Shown here: positions 25,931-33,815 of the stretch, piece after piece | Numbering within the stretch: position 1 is the stretch's first letter | How the letters are laid out: every line of letters starts with the position of its first letter | Assembly: GCF_000282375.1 (NCBI RefSeq) | Contig: NZ_AKJK01000100.1 | Span: forward strand, 91,196 to 155,195 | Reading direction: 5' to 3' | DNA length: 64,000 nt | Source: Pseudomonas sp. GM50 | Lineage (GTDB): Bacteria; Pseudomonadota; Gammaproteobacteria; Pseudomonadales; Pseudomonadaceae | Position numbers and translations under genes: made by a program | Notes under the pieces: model-generated | The model's database searches: none | What the model was told of the DNA's origin: nothing | The model's input: the letters and a program-made list of their open reading frames with translations, nothing else

Positions 25931-26752
25931 ATGTCTATGGGCACTCAATCGACTGAAGAAAAATGTTCGCCCACGGCAAGCGAAGCATTGGCGGTTGAGA
26001 TCACCGTGGATGGCGTTACAGATCCTGACGGCCTCATCCCTCTGCCGATTCTGATTAGCGGCACCATTGCCCGAATACCACGCTGGGCTGAAACGTCGTT
26101 TGATGACCATCTCGAAGTGTTTTGGCTTCAGGATGGCAGGGAGGAACTCCTGTTTGAGGACGAGTACCCGACGGGAATCGTTCCGCTGGAGATTGAAGTA
26201 CCGATCCCGGCATCACGGATGGCCATGAATGGCATTGCATTGCTTTATTACATTGTGACTGCGTTCGGGATGCCCGATCCATCGCCGCGCAAACAATTGA
26301 TTATCGATCACACTCAAGGACCTGAAGAGATACTTGTGAAGGCCATTTTTACCAACTTGACGGGAAATGGGTACTACAATTGCTTAACTCTTCCACCCTT
26401 GACATCGGGCATTATCATAATTATTCCAGCGCAGCCATTATCTCGTCCAGGTGATCAATTTTTCCTTCGCTTACAGGGCTATCGAACACTTAACGGGTCC
26501 CCAGGGGAAGATGGAAAAGACATAGTGCCAGAGGCGGTGGATACATTCGCCAGAGACTTGAATGCTAAGGAAGTTGCAGAAGGCTTTACTGAACTTGTGC
26601 CTTTTTCCCCCTGCATAGCGCCATTGCTCTATGACGACTCAATTACGGCGATCTATACCATTGCCAGGGGAGGTCGAATAATTGGAAGGTCTCGAGCCGC
26701 TCTGGCAAGGATAGATAGAGGTATTCCTGGCGACGCACCTTGTTACTCGTAA
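25931..26752 (+). CDS. Unknown beta-rich protein, 273 aa
   Basis: I do not recognise this gene. The product is acidic and has no signal peptide or membrane segment. It appears to consist of two similar beta-sandwich-like modules of about 120-140 residues, the second opening EILVKAIFTNLTGN and closing SITAIYTIARGGRIIGRS. That closing pattern resembles the end of the 684-aa protein downstream (VTFYFAQIWYEIVLGG), so the two are probably relatives. GAGGA lies 9 nt before the chosen ATG; an upstream in-frame start at 25889 lacks a site. A lux-box-like dyad precedes it. Base composition is more A/T-rich than its neighbours. Confidence 0.8.
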   Translation: MSMGTQSTEEKCSPTASEALAVEITVDGVTDPDGLIPLPILISGTIARIPRWAETSFDDHLEVFWLQDGREELLFEDEYPTGIVPLEIEVPIPASRMAMNGIALLYYIVTAFGMPDPSPRKQLIIDHTQGPEEILVKAIFTNLTGNGYYNCLTLPPLTSGIIIIIPAQPLSRPGDQFFLRLQGYRTLNGSPGEDGKDIVPEAVDTFARDLNAKEVAEGFTELVPFSPCIAPLLYDDSITAIYTIARGGRIIGRSRAALARIDRGIPGDAPCYS

Positions 26753-26964
26753 ACAGTTTGTAGACGTTTCATTAGTGTGTTGGTGGCCAAAATTTAATGA
26801 GTATATAGCAAAGCACCATGAGCAATAAGCAAAGGGAAGTTTTTCATATTTGCTGATTCAGTCTGTGTTTTAACATTGCTTTCGCAGGAAAGCGGGCAAG
26901 TAGCTGTCGGGCTGATGGAGCAGGTCAAGCCATTTGGCTTAATGCGTAAAAGGAGAGCGTTAAA

Positions 26965-29019
26965 ATGACTGCTAAAGAAAATACGGAAAATGATGATGAA
27001 CGCAAAACGACTCGAACTGGGCTTTTTGCCGATCCGCCGGAAATTGTCGGCCAGATTGCCGGCGACGGCAGAATCCTGTTGGCAGAGTTGAATAAGCCCG
27101 CTATCAAAGTGACGTTAACTGAACTCAAAGACGGATTGTTTGGTGGCGGCATAGCAATGGTCATGGGAAATAAGGCTGGGCAACCTGAAAAAGAACTCGG
27201 AAAGATCAATATACCAGACGACTTTACAGACTTCTTTCCCGTTGATATCCCTGTGCTAAACAGTTTGATTCCAGATGACCCGGACATTCCGGGTCCAACG
27301 GAATATTACTGTCGCTTCCATATCATCGATGGGCTTGGCATTGAAGACTCCTCGACCCCTACTACATTTTTTGTCGACAAGAATGCACCCTATTATGTAA
27401 AGAAACCCTTCAGCAGAACGCCGCCGCCTTTCGCGATTTTTTTCAATCTGAATGTGGCTGGAGGGGAGGTGATTAACGAAGCCTGGGCCACTGCCAACTC
27501 TGGGGGGCTAGTGGTTCGCGTTGCAATAAACTACCCCAACCGTCAGGCCAATGATGAAATTACTTTTTGTATCGCTAATAGATCGGGCACGACCACAACC
27601 ATGCCCGTCTTTTACCGCGGTCCGGTTACAGCTTCGGTGGATCCGCTTTTCGGAGAGTTCACGATTCCTCTCGTTGAGCTGAGGAAGCTTCCAAACGGAG
27701 GCTTGTTCCATCGCTATATGTGGCATGACGCGCCGAAAAACCCATCGCAGGACTCTGTTATCGCTGGCGCCCCCACGTTGCCGATCGCATTTCTGCCTCC
27801 CCCGGTGCTTAAGCCGCTTAGAGTTCCGGCGGCCGGCCCGGGTCATACGGAGGCCATCAGTCTTGGCACCTTTTTGCCTATTGGCACAGAGATTTTTGTC
27901 GAGATCGACTATCCAGATAACGGAGATCCGAAAGACCTTATAACCGTGACAGTCAAGGGAGACAAAGAGGTAGTGCTAGGTAGTGAAGAATTAGGCTCTC
28001 CTCCCGATCCGTTCAAAATGAAACTTACCTACGACATTCTGGATGAAGTGACTCAAGGTGCTACGGGGGAGAAGACCGTAGAAATCGCTTACACGTTGAA
28101 ACGCGGCGCAGATGCTGCAATCCCATATCCAGAAACGACAATATTTGTCAATTTTGTATTTCCGGGGATACCTCCTGATCTGTTGCCCGAACTGGACAAC
28201 GATAATCTGCTCCCGGTCGAAGTTCGCGGACGCGCGGGTGCTGGCGCCCCGAACCATCTGACAACGCTGGACATTAATCAGCCAATACGCTTCACCGCTA
28301 CAAGGTGGGCAGGTGCGCCGAATCTAATAATGGATGCACTAATCACTTTCTACTGGGACGACAAGCCAGTAGGAACGAAGGAAATGAAAAATGCTGACGC
28401 AGCAGTCTTTATAGATGTTGAATACTCATTGATCTCGCCTACGGTGGGAAGCACCGAGTCTTATTACACCATTGAATACCCTGGTAATCCCAACATCATG
28501 CGGCAGTTGCCCAGGACTGACGTACTGGTCGAGACATTCGAGATCGCTCTGGATCCGCATAAAGGTCCATTTATTGTGCTGGGTGCCAAGCGGTATATCA
28601 CCTGCAAAACAATGGTGCCTCGAACTGAAAACGCAGGGGTTACGACTGTACCTCCGCTCAAAGTGTCGGCGCCTGGCGGCCATCGCGATCTTCCGCCAGG
28701 AAGACCGGTCACCATGAAAATGGTGGGCTGGAAGGAGGAAACGCCCGTCACCCCGATCACCGGCGCGACTTTCACCGAAGCTAAAAACATGCCGGTAGGA
28801 GGAGCCGATCTTGACTACGATTTGCCTTACAGCCTTTTCAAGCTGATTCAGCAGGAGACACCAGAAGGTTCTCCGGTCACCTTCTATTTTGCGCAGATTT
28901 GGTACGAGATAGTGCTGGGTGGAACAACGTTCTCATCACCTAAAGAGATGCATCCTGTAAGGGTGCGTAATAGCAGTCTTGAGTACTGTGACGACTTGGG
29001 GGCGGGCAGTGACGGTTAA
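26965..29019 (+). CDS. Unknown multi-module beta-rich protein, 684 aa
   Basis: I do not recognise this gene. The product has no signal peptide or membrane helix and reads as four or five tandem modules of about 130-150 residues, each mixing a proline-rich hydrophobic opening (LPPPVLKPLRVP, FPGIPPDLLPEL, VETFEIALDPHKGPF) with alternating beta-strand patterns and a closing strand pair. The architecture suggests Ig-like sandwiches. AGGAGAG lies 7 nt before the ATG. It follows the 273-aa gene by 212 bp on the same strand; no clear promoter or lux-box is seen in that gap. Codon use and A/T content suggest transfer. Confidence 0.8.
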   Translation: MTAKENTENDDERKTTRTGLFADPPEIVGQIAGDGRILLAELNKPAIKVTLTELKDGLFGGGIAMVMGNKAGQPEKELGKINIPDDFTDFFPVDIPVLNSLIPDDPDIPGPTEYYCRFHIIDGLGIEDSSTPTTFFVDKNAPYYVKKPFSRTPPPFAIFFNLNVAGGEVINEAWATANSGGLVVRVAINYPNRQANDEITFCIANRSGTTTTMPVFYRGPVTASVDPLFGEFTIPLVELRKLPNGGLFHRYMWHDAPKNPSQDSVIAGAPTLPIAFLPPPVLKPLRVPAAGPGHTEAISLGTFLPIGTEIFVEIDYPDNGDPKDLITVTVKGDKEVVLGSEELGSPPDPFKMKLTYDILDEVTQGATGEKTVEIAYTLKRGADAAIPYPETTIFVNFVFPGIPPDLLPELDNDNLLPVEVRGRAGAGAPNHLTTLDINQPIRFTATRWAGAPNLIMDALITFYWDDKPVGTKEMKNADAAVFIDVEYSLISPTVGSTESYYTIEYPGNPNIMRQLPRTDVLVETFEIALDPHKGPFIVLGAKRYITCKTMVPRTENAGVTTVPPLKVSAPGGHRDLPPGRPVTMKMVGWKEETPVTPITGATFTEAKNMPVGGADLDYDLPYSLFKLIQQETPEGSPVTFYFAQIWYEIVLGGTTFSSPKEMHPVRVRNSSLEYCDDLGAGSDG

Positions 29020-29273
29020 TTAGCGGTTGGGCACCCAATCAATATGACTGACAAGATTTATGTTGGTTGGGTGTGATTTTGCCTACGGATTTTTACGATG
29101 AAGGCCACCAGAGATGAGTGTTCTGGAGACTTGTCCGTCGATATATGAAGATTAGTCCTACAGAGAAGTAACGGTTTCGCCTGTAGTCTTCGGCGCGCTT
29201 TCCATATTTATTGTCCGACGCTGGATTCGAGCTATTTCTTCTTTGGCGCTGGATATTACTAAGGGCTACTCGC

Positions 29274-31814
29274 ATGCGTACCACGCCATCATTCAAATTC
29301 GACATTTTGGGTAATAAATGGGGGATTCCTTCCTTCACGCTGCTGATGTTGTCTGTCTCTGCCACTCACGCCGGTGTTCTGAATCCAGGGCAAAGCCAGA
29401 CGATTGATAGCACCACTCCGTTTGAATCCTGGACGTTGAACCCAGGCTCCGAGCTGATTGCCAATGATGCACTCACTGGTGATATCGGAGCGGTAGGGGC
29501 GACGCTCGTGGTCAATGGGGGAAGCAATCAACAGATTGGTCTTGAACGACTGTCGGTCATGAACATGGTCGGGGGGACTGTTGAAAATACGTCGGGTTCC
29601 GGCGCGGCGATCCGCCTTGCCAGTAGCAGTGCGCAGATCACCAACAGCACAGTGACGAGCAATGCTACAGGCCTGTTATTGACACGTAACATTCAGGATC
29701 AATCCGGCTCCAGCGTGAAGTTGGTGAACAGCACCGTGACGGCTTCCAGTGTGGGGGCGCAGGTCAACGGTCTTGGTGTGCTCGATTTGATTGACAGTAC
29801 CATCAACGCTACTGGTGCGACGTCGGACGGTGTCAGACTCCTGAATGGATCACTCTCGGCGATAAATAGCTCTATCAGCGGAGGAGACGCTGGTTTGCGC
29901 ATCGGGAGCGAACCCGCTCGCGGGGAAGTTTCAACGGTAGTCCTGGATAACTCACGGATTGAAGGTCGAACTGGCCCCGCGATCTCTACCAGCTTGTTGA
30001 ATTTGCAAGGCGCAAAGGCCAGCATTTATGTGCTGAACGGTTCCACATTGGTGGCAGGTAACGGCAACATATTGGAGATTAACAATGGGGCAACCGTCGG
30101 GCTCACCGTTGACCGCAGTTCACTTGTGGGTAATGTGGTGGTCGACTCCGGCAGCGCAGCCAGCACCCGTTTTCAAAATGGCGCCTCATTGACCGGTAAT
30201 TTGCAAAACGTCGTTCAGGCCACACTCGATACTCAAAGCATTATGACCGGTGATGTACTAGCACAAGCCGGCAGTGGTGCTGCGGTAATGATCGACAATG
30301 GCGCTGTACTCAAGGGTAATGTGAACAAGGTCCTCAGTCTTTCGCTGGATCATGGTGGCAGCATGACTGGTGATGTCCTGACTGATATCGCTGGCACGGT
30401 CGTGCTGGACAATGGATCCACGCTAACTGGCCGAATTGATAATTCAACGGCTGTTCAAATCAGCAATGCTGGCCAGTGGGTGACCACAGGTAACAGCTCG
30501 GTGCAAAACCTGGCGCTTGAAGCCGGCGTTGTTCGCCTGGGGGATAAAGATGCTTTCCACCAACTGGATGTGGAGAATCTGTCGGGCAAGGGCATCTTCA
30601 TCATGCACGCCGACGTGGATATCGACCGTACCGATTTCCTGAATGTCACGAAGAATGCCAGTGGTGAGCACACCCTTCAGGTGACGGCGAGTGGCACCAA
30701 TCCGGCGAGTCCCGATGTGGTGAAGATCGGTAACATTGCTGGCGGCGATGCGAGCTTCGCCTTGAGTGGTCTGGTCGATGCAGGCTCACGCACTTATGGC
30801 TTGTTGAGGGAGGGTGAGGGACTGTTCCTTCAACCCAATCAGACTGTCAGTACGTCCACCAATGCGGTGCTGGCTATTGCAGGCAGCGCGCCGAGCATCT
30901 TGTATGGGGAAATGACCACACTCAACAGTCGCCTGGGTGATCGCCGTCTTGGTAGTGGTGGTGAAGATACATCGACCATGGCACGAAGCGATGCCTCGGT
31001 GAAAAACCTGAGCAACAGTGTATGGATGCGTACCTACGGCAACCAGTACAACGTTGCCAACGCTTACGGTGGTGGTTACACCCAGAACCAACAAGGTTTC
31101 GCGCTGGGTGCCGATACTCAAGCGCAACTCGGTGGTCAGCAATGGCTAATCGGGGCGTTCGTGGGATCGGGGCGCACCGACATAGACCTCAAAAACGGTT
31201 CCACGGCAACGGTGGACAGCCTCAATGCGGGTATCTATGGCACGTTGCTCGACATAGCCAGTGGCATGTATGTGGACGTGGTGGGCAAGGTCAACCAGTT
31301 TGACAACAAGGCCAAGGTCACGATGAGTGACGGCACCCGCAGCAAAGGTAACTATAAAAATCGGGGAGTCAGTGCAACTGTGGAAGTGGGCAAACACATT
31401 CGTTTTGATAACGGTAACTTTATTGAACCGTTTGCTCAGATGGGTCTTGCGGCAGTCGAGGGCAAACAATACCGGATGGATAATGGCCTGGAGGTTGATG
31501 CGGATGCTGCGCGCTCACTGCTGGGTAAAGTGGGGATGACCGTGGGCCGTGAGATCGCTCTGGATAACGGCAGCAAACTACAACCAAGGGTGCGAATGGC
31601 AATAGGGCACGAATTTGTAAAAAGTAACGATGTGCAGGTTAATGATGATGACTTTAACAGTGACCCTTCCAGTACCAGCCTTGAATATACAGTGGGAATG
31701 AACTGGATCCCGGCGCAGAAGAACTGGCAGGTCTATGGCGAATTGGGGGGTAGTAAAGGTAATACTATCGATCAGAACTGGAGTGGTAGTGTGGGCTTAA
31801 GCTACAACTTTTAA
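29274..31814 (+). CDS. Autotransporter (type Va) with pertactin-like beta-helix passenger
   Basis: The 846-residue protein has an extended signal peptide ending SVSATHA (about 33 residues), then a beta-helical passenger of short repeats rich in Asn, Ser, Thr and Gly. Two ~50-residue units are close copies (FQNGASLTGNLQNVVQATLD and MIDNGAVLKGNVNKVLSLSLD, each ending in S/GxMTGDV). A C-terminal barrel of about 260 residues ends in SYNF with the terminal Phe needed for outer-membrane assembly. I see no protease triad; adhesion or aggregation is more likely. AAGGG precedes the ATG; a longer start at 29211 would spoil the signal peptide. Confidence 0.9.
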   Translation: MRTTPSFKFDILGNKWGIPSFTLLMLSVSATHAGVLNPGQSQTIDSTTPFESWTLNPGSELIANDALTGDIGAVGATLVVNGGSNQQIGLERLSVMNMVGGTVENTSGSGAAIRLASSSAQITNSTVTSNATGLLLTRNIQDQSGSSVKLVNSTVTASSVGAQVNGLGVLDLIDSTINATGATSDGVRLLNGSLSAINSSISGGDAGLRIGSEPARGEVSTVVLDNSRIEGRTGPAISTSLLNLQGAKASIYVLNGSTLVAGNGNILEINNGATVGLTVDRSSLVGNVVVDSGSAASTRFQNGASLTGNLQNVVQATLDTQSIMTGDVLAQAGSGAAVMIDNGAVLKGNVNKVLSLSLDHGGSMTGDVLTDIAGTVVLDNGSTLTGRIDNSTAVQISNAGQWVTTGNSSVQNLALEAGVVRLGDKDAFHQLDVENLSGKGIFIMHADVDIDRTDFLNVTKNASGEHTLQVTASGTNPASPDVVKIGNIAGGDASFALSGLVDAGSRTYGLLREGEGLFLQPNQTVSTSTNAVLAIAGSAPSILYGEMTTLNSRLGDRRLGSGGEDTSTMARSDASVKNLSNSVWMRTYGNQYNVANAYGGGYTQNQQGFALGADTQAQLGGQQWLIGAFVGSGRTDIDLKNGSTATVDSLNAGIYGTLLDIASGMYVDVVGKVNQFDNKAKVTMSDGTRSKGNYKNRGVSATVEVGKHIRFDNGNFIEPFAQMGLAAVEGKQYRMDNGLEVDADAARSLLGKVGMTVGREIALDNGSKLQPRVRMAIGHEFVKSNDVQVNDDDFNSDPSSTSLEYTVGMNWIPAQKNWQVYGELGGSKGNTIDQNWSGSVGLSYNF

Positions 31815-31848
31815 TCGCGGCTTTCAGCTGCCGAAACTAAAACTCCCC

Positions 31849-31872
31849 GACTAATCTCAGGGTGTTTTTTTG
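31849..31872 (+). terminator. Weak terminator after the autotransporter gene
   Basis: A short imperfect stem (ACTCCC with GGGTGT) and a seven-T run end 3 bp before the intron-like 5' boundary. Confidence 0.4.
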
Positions 31873-31875
31873 TGG

Positions 31876-32099
31876 TGCGCCCAGCATCGGCGCAATCTTG
31901 TTGGTGAAAGTCCCGCCGTGAGCTGACCGCAGCGAACGAAGTGAAGCGCAACTGCATGAGGGCGACCGAGTGTGGGGAGCAAGCGTGAATCGAAGCCGTG
32001 ATGGGACTGGTGCGGCTCTAATAACCTCAATCTCTCGAACCGCCCGGTGCGGACCCGCATGCCAGGGGAGCGGCCTATGAAGGCCGCCCCTATGCCGAT
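31876..32099 (+). mobile_element. Group II intron remnant with both ends but no interior
   Basis: The segment opens with GTGCGCCCAGC, the 5' consensus of bacterial group II introns (GUGYG), followed by a domain-I-like GTTGGTGAAAGTCCC. It closes with a domain-V-like hairpin at 32038-32065 (GG-TGCG-GACC-CGCA, then a 2-nt TG bulge, then CC). A domain-VI-like stem follows (GCGGCC / GGCCGC, 32070-32087), and then the tail CCCCTATGCCGATT. Only about 224 nt lie between the ends, so most of domains I-IV, including any reverse transcriptase, is deleted. The basal strand of domain V is irregular. It begins directly after the T-run of the autotransporter terminator. The identification is from consensus memory; the 3' end may be off by 1-2 nt. 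Confidence 0.6.
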
Positions 32100-32111
32100 T
32101 GTTGTGGTGAG

Positions 32112-32540
32112 TCATGGAAGCAACATGTCGAAGCAACCATCAACCTTTAGTGTTGTATCGTGATTGTCATCCTCGACCGTGACGTCGAACGTAGCGGCCA
32201 CGGAGGTGGGCTCGCTAGATTCGAAGAGCGTGATAGAACCTGAAATCCCTACATAGACGACGTTGTTTTCGCTACGGGCATCGATGTACTCGAAATGCAC
32301 CGGAAAGTCAGTATCGGTCAATGAGTAAGTTTTGTATTCCAAAGCTTTCGGAAGAATTATCCGAATTTCCCTATAACTCAAATCCACTTCGCGCTGAGTG
32401 GCTGAAAAAACAAGATGTTCATCAAATGGTGGTGGGAAGTCAGCGTCCTTTACTTCCCTTTGATTAGCTTCGAAGAAGGCTTCATTAATGGTGCCGATAA
32501 AATACGGTGCCACGGGCTTTAGTTGGGCATTTGTTCTCAT
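32112..32540 (-). CDS. Unknown 142-aa protein downstream of a lux-box-like site
   Basis: I do not recognise this gene. The product is acidic, has no signal peptide, and is predicted mostly beta (DVTVEDDNHDTTLKVDG at the C-terminus). Each end is plain: GAGG lies 10 nt before the ATG, and the stop falls 12 bp from the intron remnant. The upstream 95 bp lead to a lux-box-like dyad in the centre of a 38-bp palindrome. It faces the autotransporter gene. Confidence 0.75.
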   Translation of the reverse strand: MRTNAQLKPVAPYFIGTINEAFFEANQREVKDADFPPPFDEHLVFSATQREVDLSYREIRIILPKALEYKTYSLTDTDFPVHFEYIDARSENNVVYVGISGSITLFESSEPTSVAATFDVTVEDDNHDTTLKVDGCFDMLLP

Positions 32541-32625
32541 AATATAATCCTCTATGCAAGTGTGAGGTATCCAAAGGCCTGATCGGGACCCTGCTTATGG
32601 ATAAGCTATCAGAGCTGATTACATC

Positions 32626-32663
32626 GTGGCTGTAAACTGTCATACCTGATAGTTTACAGCCAC
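32626..32663. repeat. 13-bp-arm palindrome centred on lux-box-like dyad 2
   Basis: GTGGCTGTAAACT and AGTTTACAGCCAC are perfect inverted arms with 12 bp between them. There is no T-run on either side, so it is not a typical terminator. Confidence 0.8.
32635..32654 (-). promoter_or_regulatory. Lux-box-like dyad 2
   Basis: AACTGTCATACCTGATAGTT has the CT-N12-AG form with one mismatch in symmetry and shares CTGTCA-N4-TGA-AG with the other two sites. It lies 94 bp upstream of the 142-aa gene on the minus strand. Confidence 0.6.
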
Positions 32664-32727
32664 CTTGAAGTGTGATCCTTTTCCGCTATTTTGATGGGGT
32701 GTTAACAAACAGCTAACCGACCCGATT

Positions 32728-32862
32728 TCATATGGCAGAGAGTTCGGTGATCAGTGCCCCAGCCCATGTCGACCCTAATAACAGCCAGTTGGTTAGCGTT
32801 GCGGAAAACGTGCCGGTGGTTTCTTTCGGTTGATTGTTCGGAGGCAGAGAAAGCTTTTTCAT
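32728..32862 (-). CDS. Small peptide gene, 44 aa, with upstream lux-box-like site
   Basis: The frame encodes MKKLSLPPNNQPKETTGTFS followed by a hydrophobic stretch (TNWLLLGSTWAGALITELSAI). AAGGA lies 7 nt before the ATG, and an ATG AAA AAG start is typical of real genes. The C-terminal half could form one amphipathic or membrane-inserting helix; there is no recognised cleavage site. The lux-box-like dyad 3 is 84 bp upstream. It could be a small secreted or membrane peptide; function unknown. It is too short for family recognition by eye. Confidence 0.55.
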   Translation of the reverse strand: MKKLSLPPNNQPKETTGTFSATLTNWLLLGSTWAGALITELSAI

Positions 32863-32946
32863 GATCGATCCTTCGGTGACATCGAGAGGGCCGGCAATAG
32901 CGTGTCGGCGACATGTCCGATCATTTATCAGGGGAAACGCAAAATC

Positions 32947-32966
32947 TACTGTCATAAATGACAGCT
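32947..32966 (-). promoter_or_regulatory. Lux-box-like dyad 3
   Basis: TACTGTCATAAATGACAGCT has 7-bp perfect arms (CTGTCAT-AA-ATGACAG) of the CT-N12-AG form. On the minus strand a GATAAATGAT stretch about 30 bp on could serve as -10. Confidence 0.6.
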
Positions 32967-33001
32967 ATAAAAGCCAGGTTTGTTATCGCGAGTCAGAAAA
33001 A

Positions 33002-33643
33002 TCAGCCGAAAAGCCCCGCCGCAATATTGATCGAAAACCCCAGAATCGCCGTATTAAACACAAACCCGATCAACGATTGCGCCAGCACGATCTTGCGCAG
33101 ATCCCGCGTCGCTACGCCGACGTCGGCCGTCTGCACCGCCACACCGATGGTGAACGAGAAGTACAGAAAGTCCCAGTAATTGGGCGTTGTCAGCCCCTCG
33201 GCAAATCGCAGCGCCGGTTCCTTGCCGTTCCAGGTGTAATACAACCTTGCGTAGTGCACGCTGAAAATCACCCCGATCAGCAGCCATGAACCGATTACCG
33301 TCAGCGCCGTGAAGCCGTAACGCAGCAGTTTGCGGGTGGTTTCCAGATCCCTGCTGCCGGCGAGTTCGAAGGTGATGGTGGCGAGGCTGGCCAGTGCCGC
33401 GATGCTCACCAGCAGCAACACCAGACCGGCGTTTTCGTCTTCGACTTCGGCAATGCGTTTGACGTCCGGAGCCTTGGCACGCATGGTGAGCCAGAGCATC
33501 AGCACCAGATAGGTCCAGACCCCGGCGTTCCAGCCGATGAGGATTTTGCTGATGATTGAGTCTGCGGGGGCCAGAATGCCGACCGCGACGCCGAGTGTGG
33601 CTGCGGCGGACAGGCGTGGGTGGGTGCGGGCGAGTAGGGGCAT
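33002..33643 (-). CDS. DUF1345 integral membrane protein
   Basis: The 213-residue protein has five or six membrane helices, with the DUF1345 signatures KILIGWNAGVWTYL near 33 and LYFSFTIGVAVQTADV near 165. The role of the family is unknown. I chose the ATG at 33643, with GAG 6 nt upstream; a further 18 codons are open before it. Confidence 0.85.
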   Translation of the reverse strand: MPLLARTHPRLSAAATLGVAVGILAPADSIISKILIGWNAGVWTYLVLMLWLTMRAKAPDVKRIAEVEDENAGLVLLLVSIAALASLATITFELAGSRDLETTRKLLRYGFTALTVIGSWLLIGVIFSVHYARLYYTWNGKEPALRFAEGLTTPNYWDFLYFSFTIGVAVQTADVGVATRDLRKIVLAQSLIGFVFNTAILGFSINIAAGLFG

Positions 33644-33708
33644 GAGAACTCGATGGGTCTGGGTGTCTAAACACCTTAGCCCAGGTTGTGACCACAACGA
33701 TAATCCCT

Positions 33709-33800
33709 TGTAGGAGCGAGGCTTGCCCGCGAAGGCGGTGTGTCAGTCGACATTAATGTTGAATGTGACGGCCTCTTCGCGGGCAAGCCTCGCTCCTACA
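33709..33800. repeat. Family A repeat pair between DUF1345 and RND genes
   Basis: Inverted arms flank a 43-bp spacer. The pair sits 16 bp beyond the stop codon of the RND pump gene. Confidence 0.88.
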
Positions 33801-33815
33801 GGGATGGGTTGTGGG

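Noticed and set aside
26753..26964. A fourth lux-box-like site before the 684-aa gene
   Set aside because: CTGTC-N4-TGATGG at 26904 lacks symmetry and has 13 instead of 12 bases between CT and AG.
29020..29273. A gene or clear operator in the gap before the autotransporter gene
   Set aside because: No frame with a ribosome site; the TTGGG-C-ACCCAA dyad near 29026 has no T-run and no known counterpart.
31876..32099. tRNA or other structured housekeeping RNA after the autotransporter gene
   Set aside because: No cloverleaf or tmRNA features; the ends fit a group II intron better.
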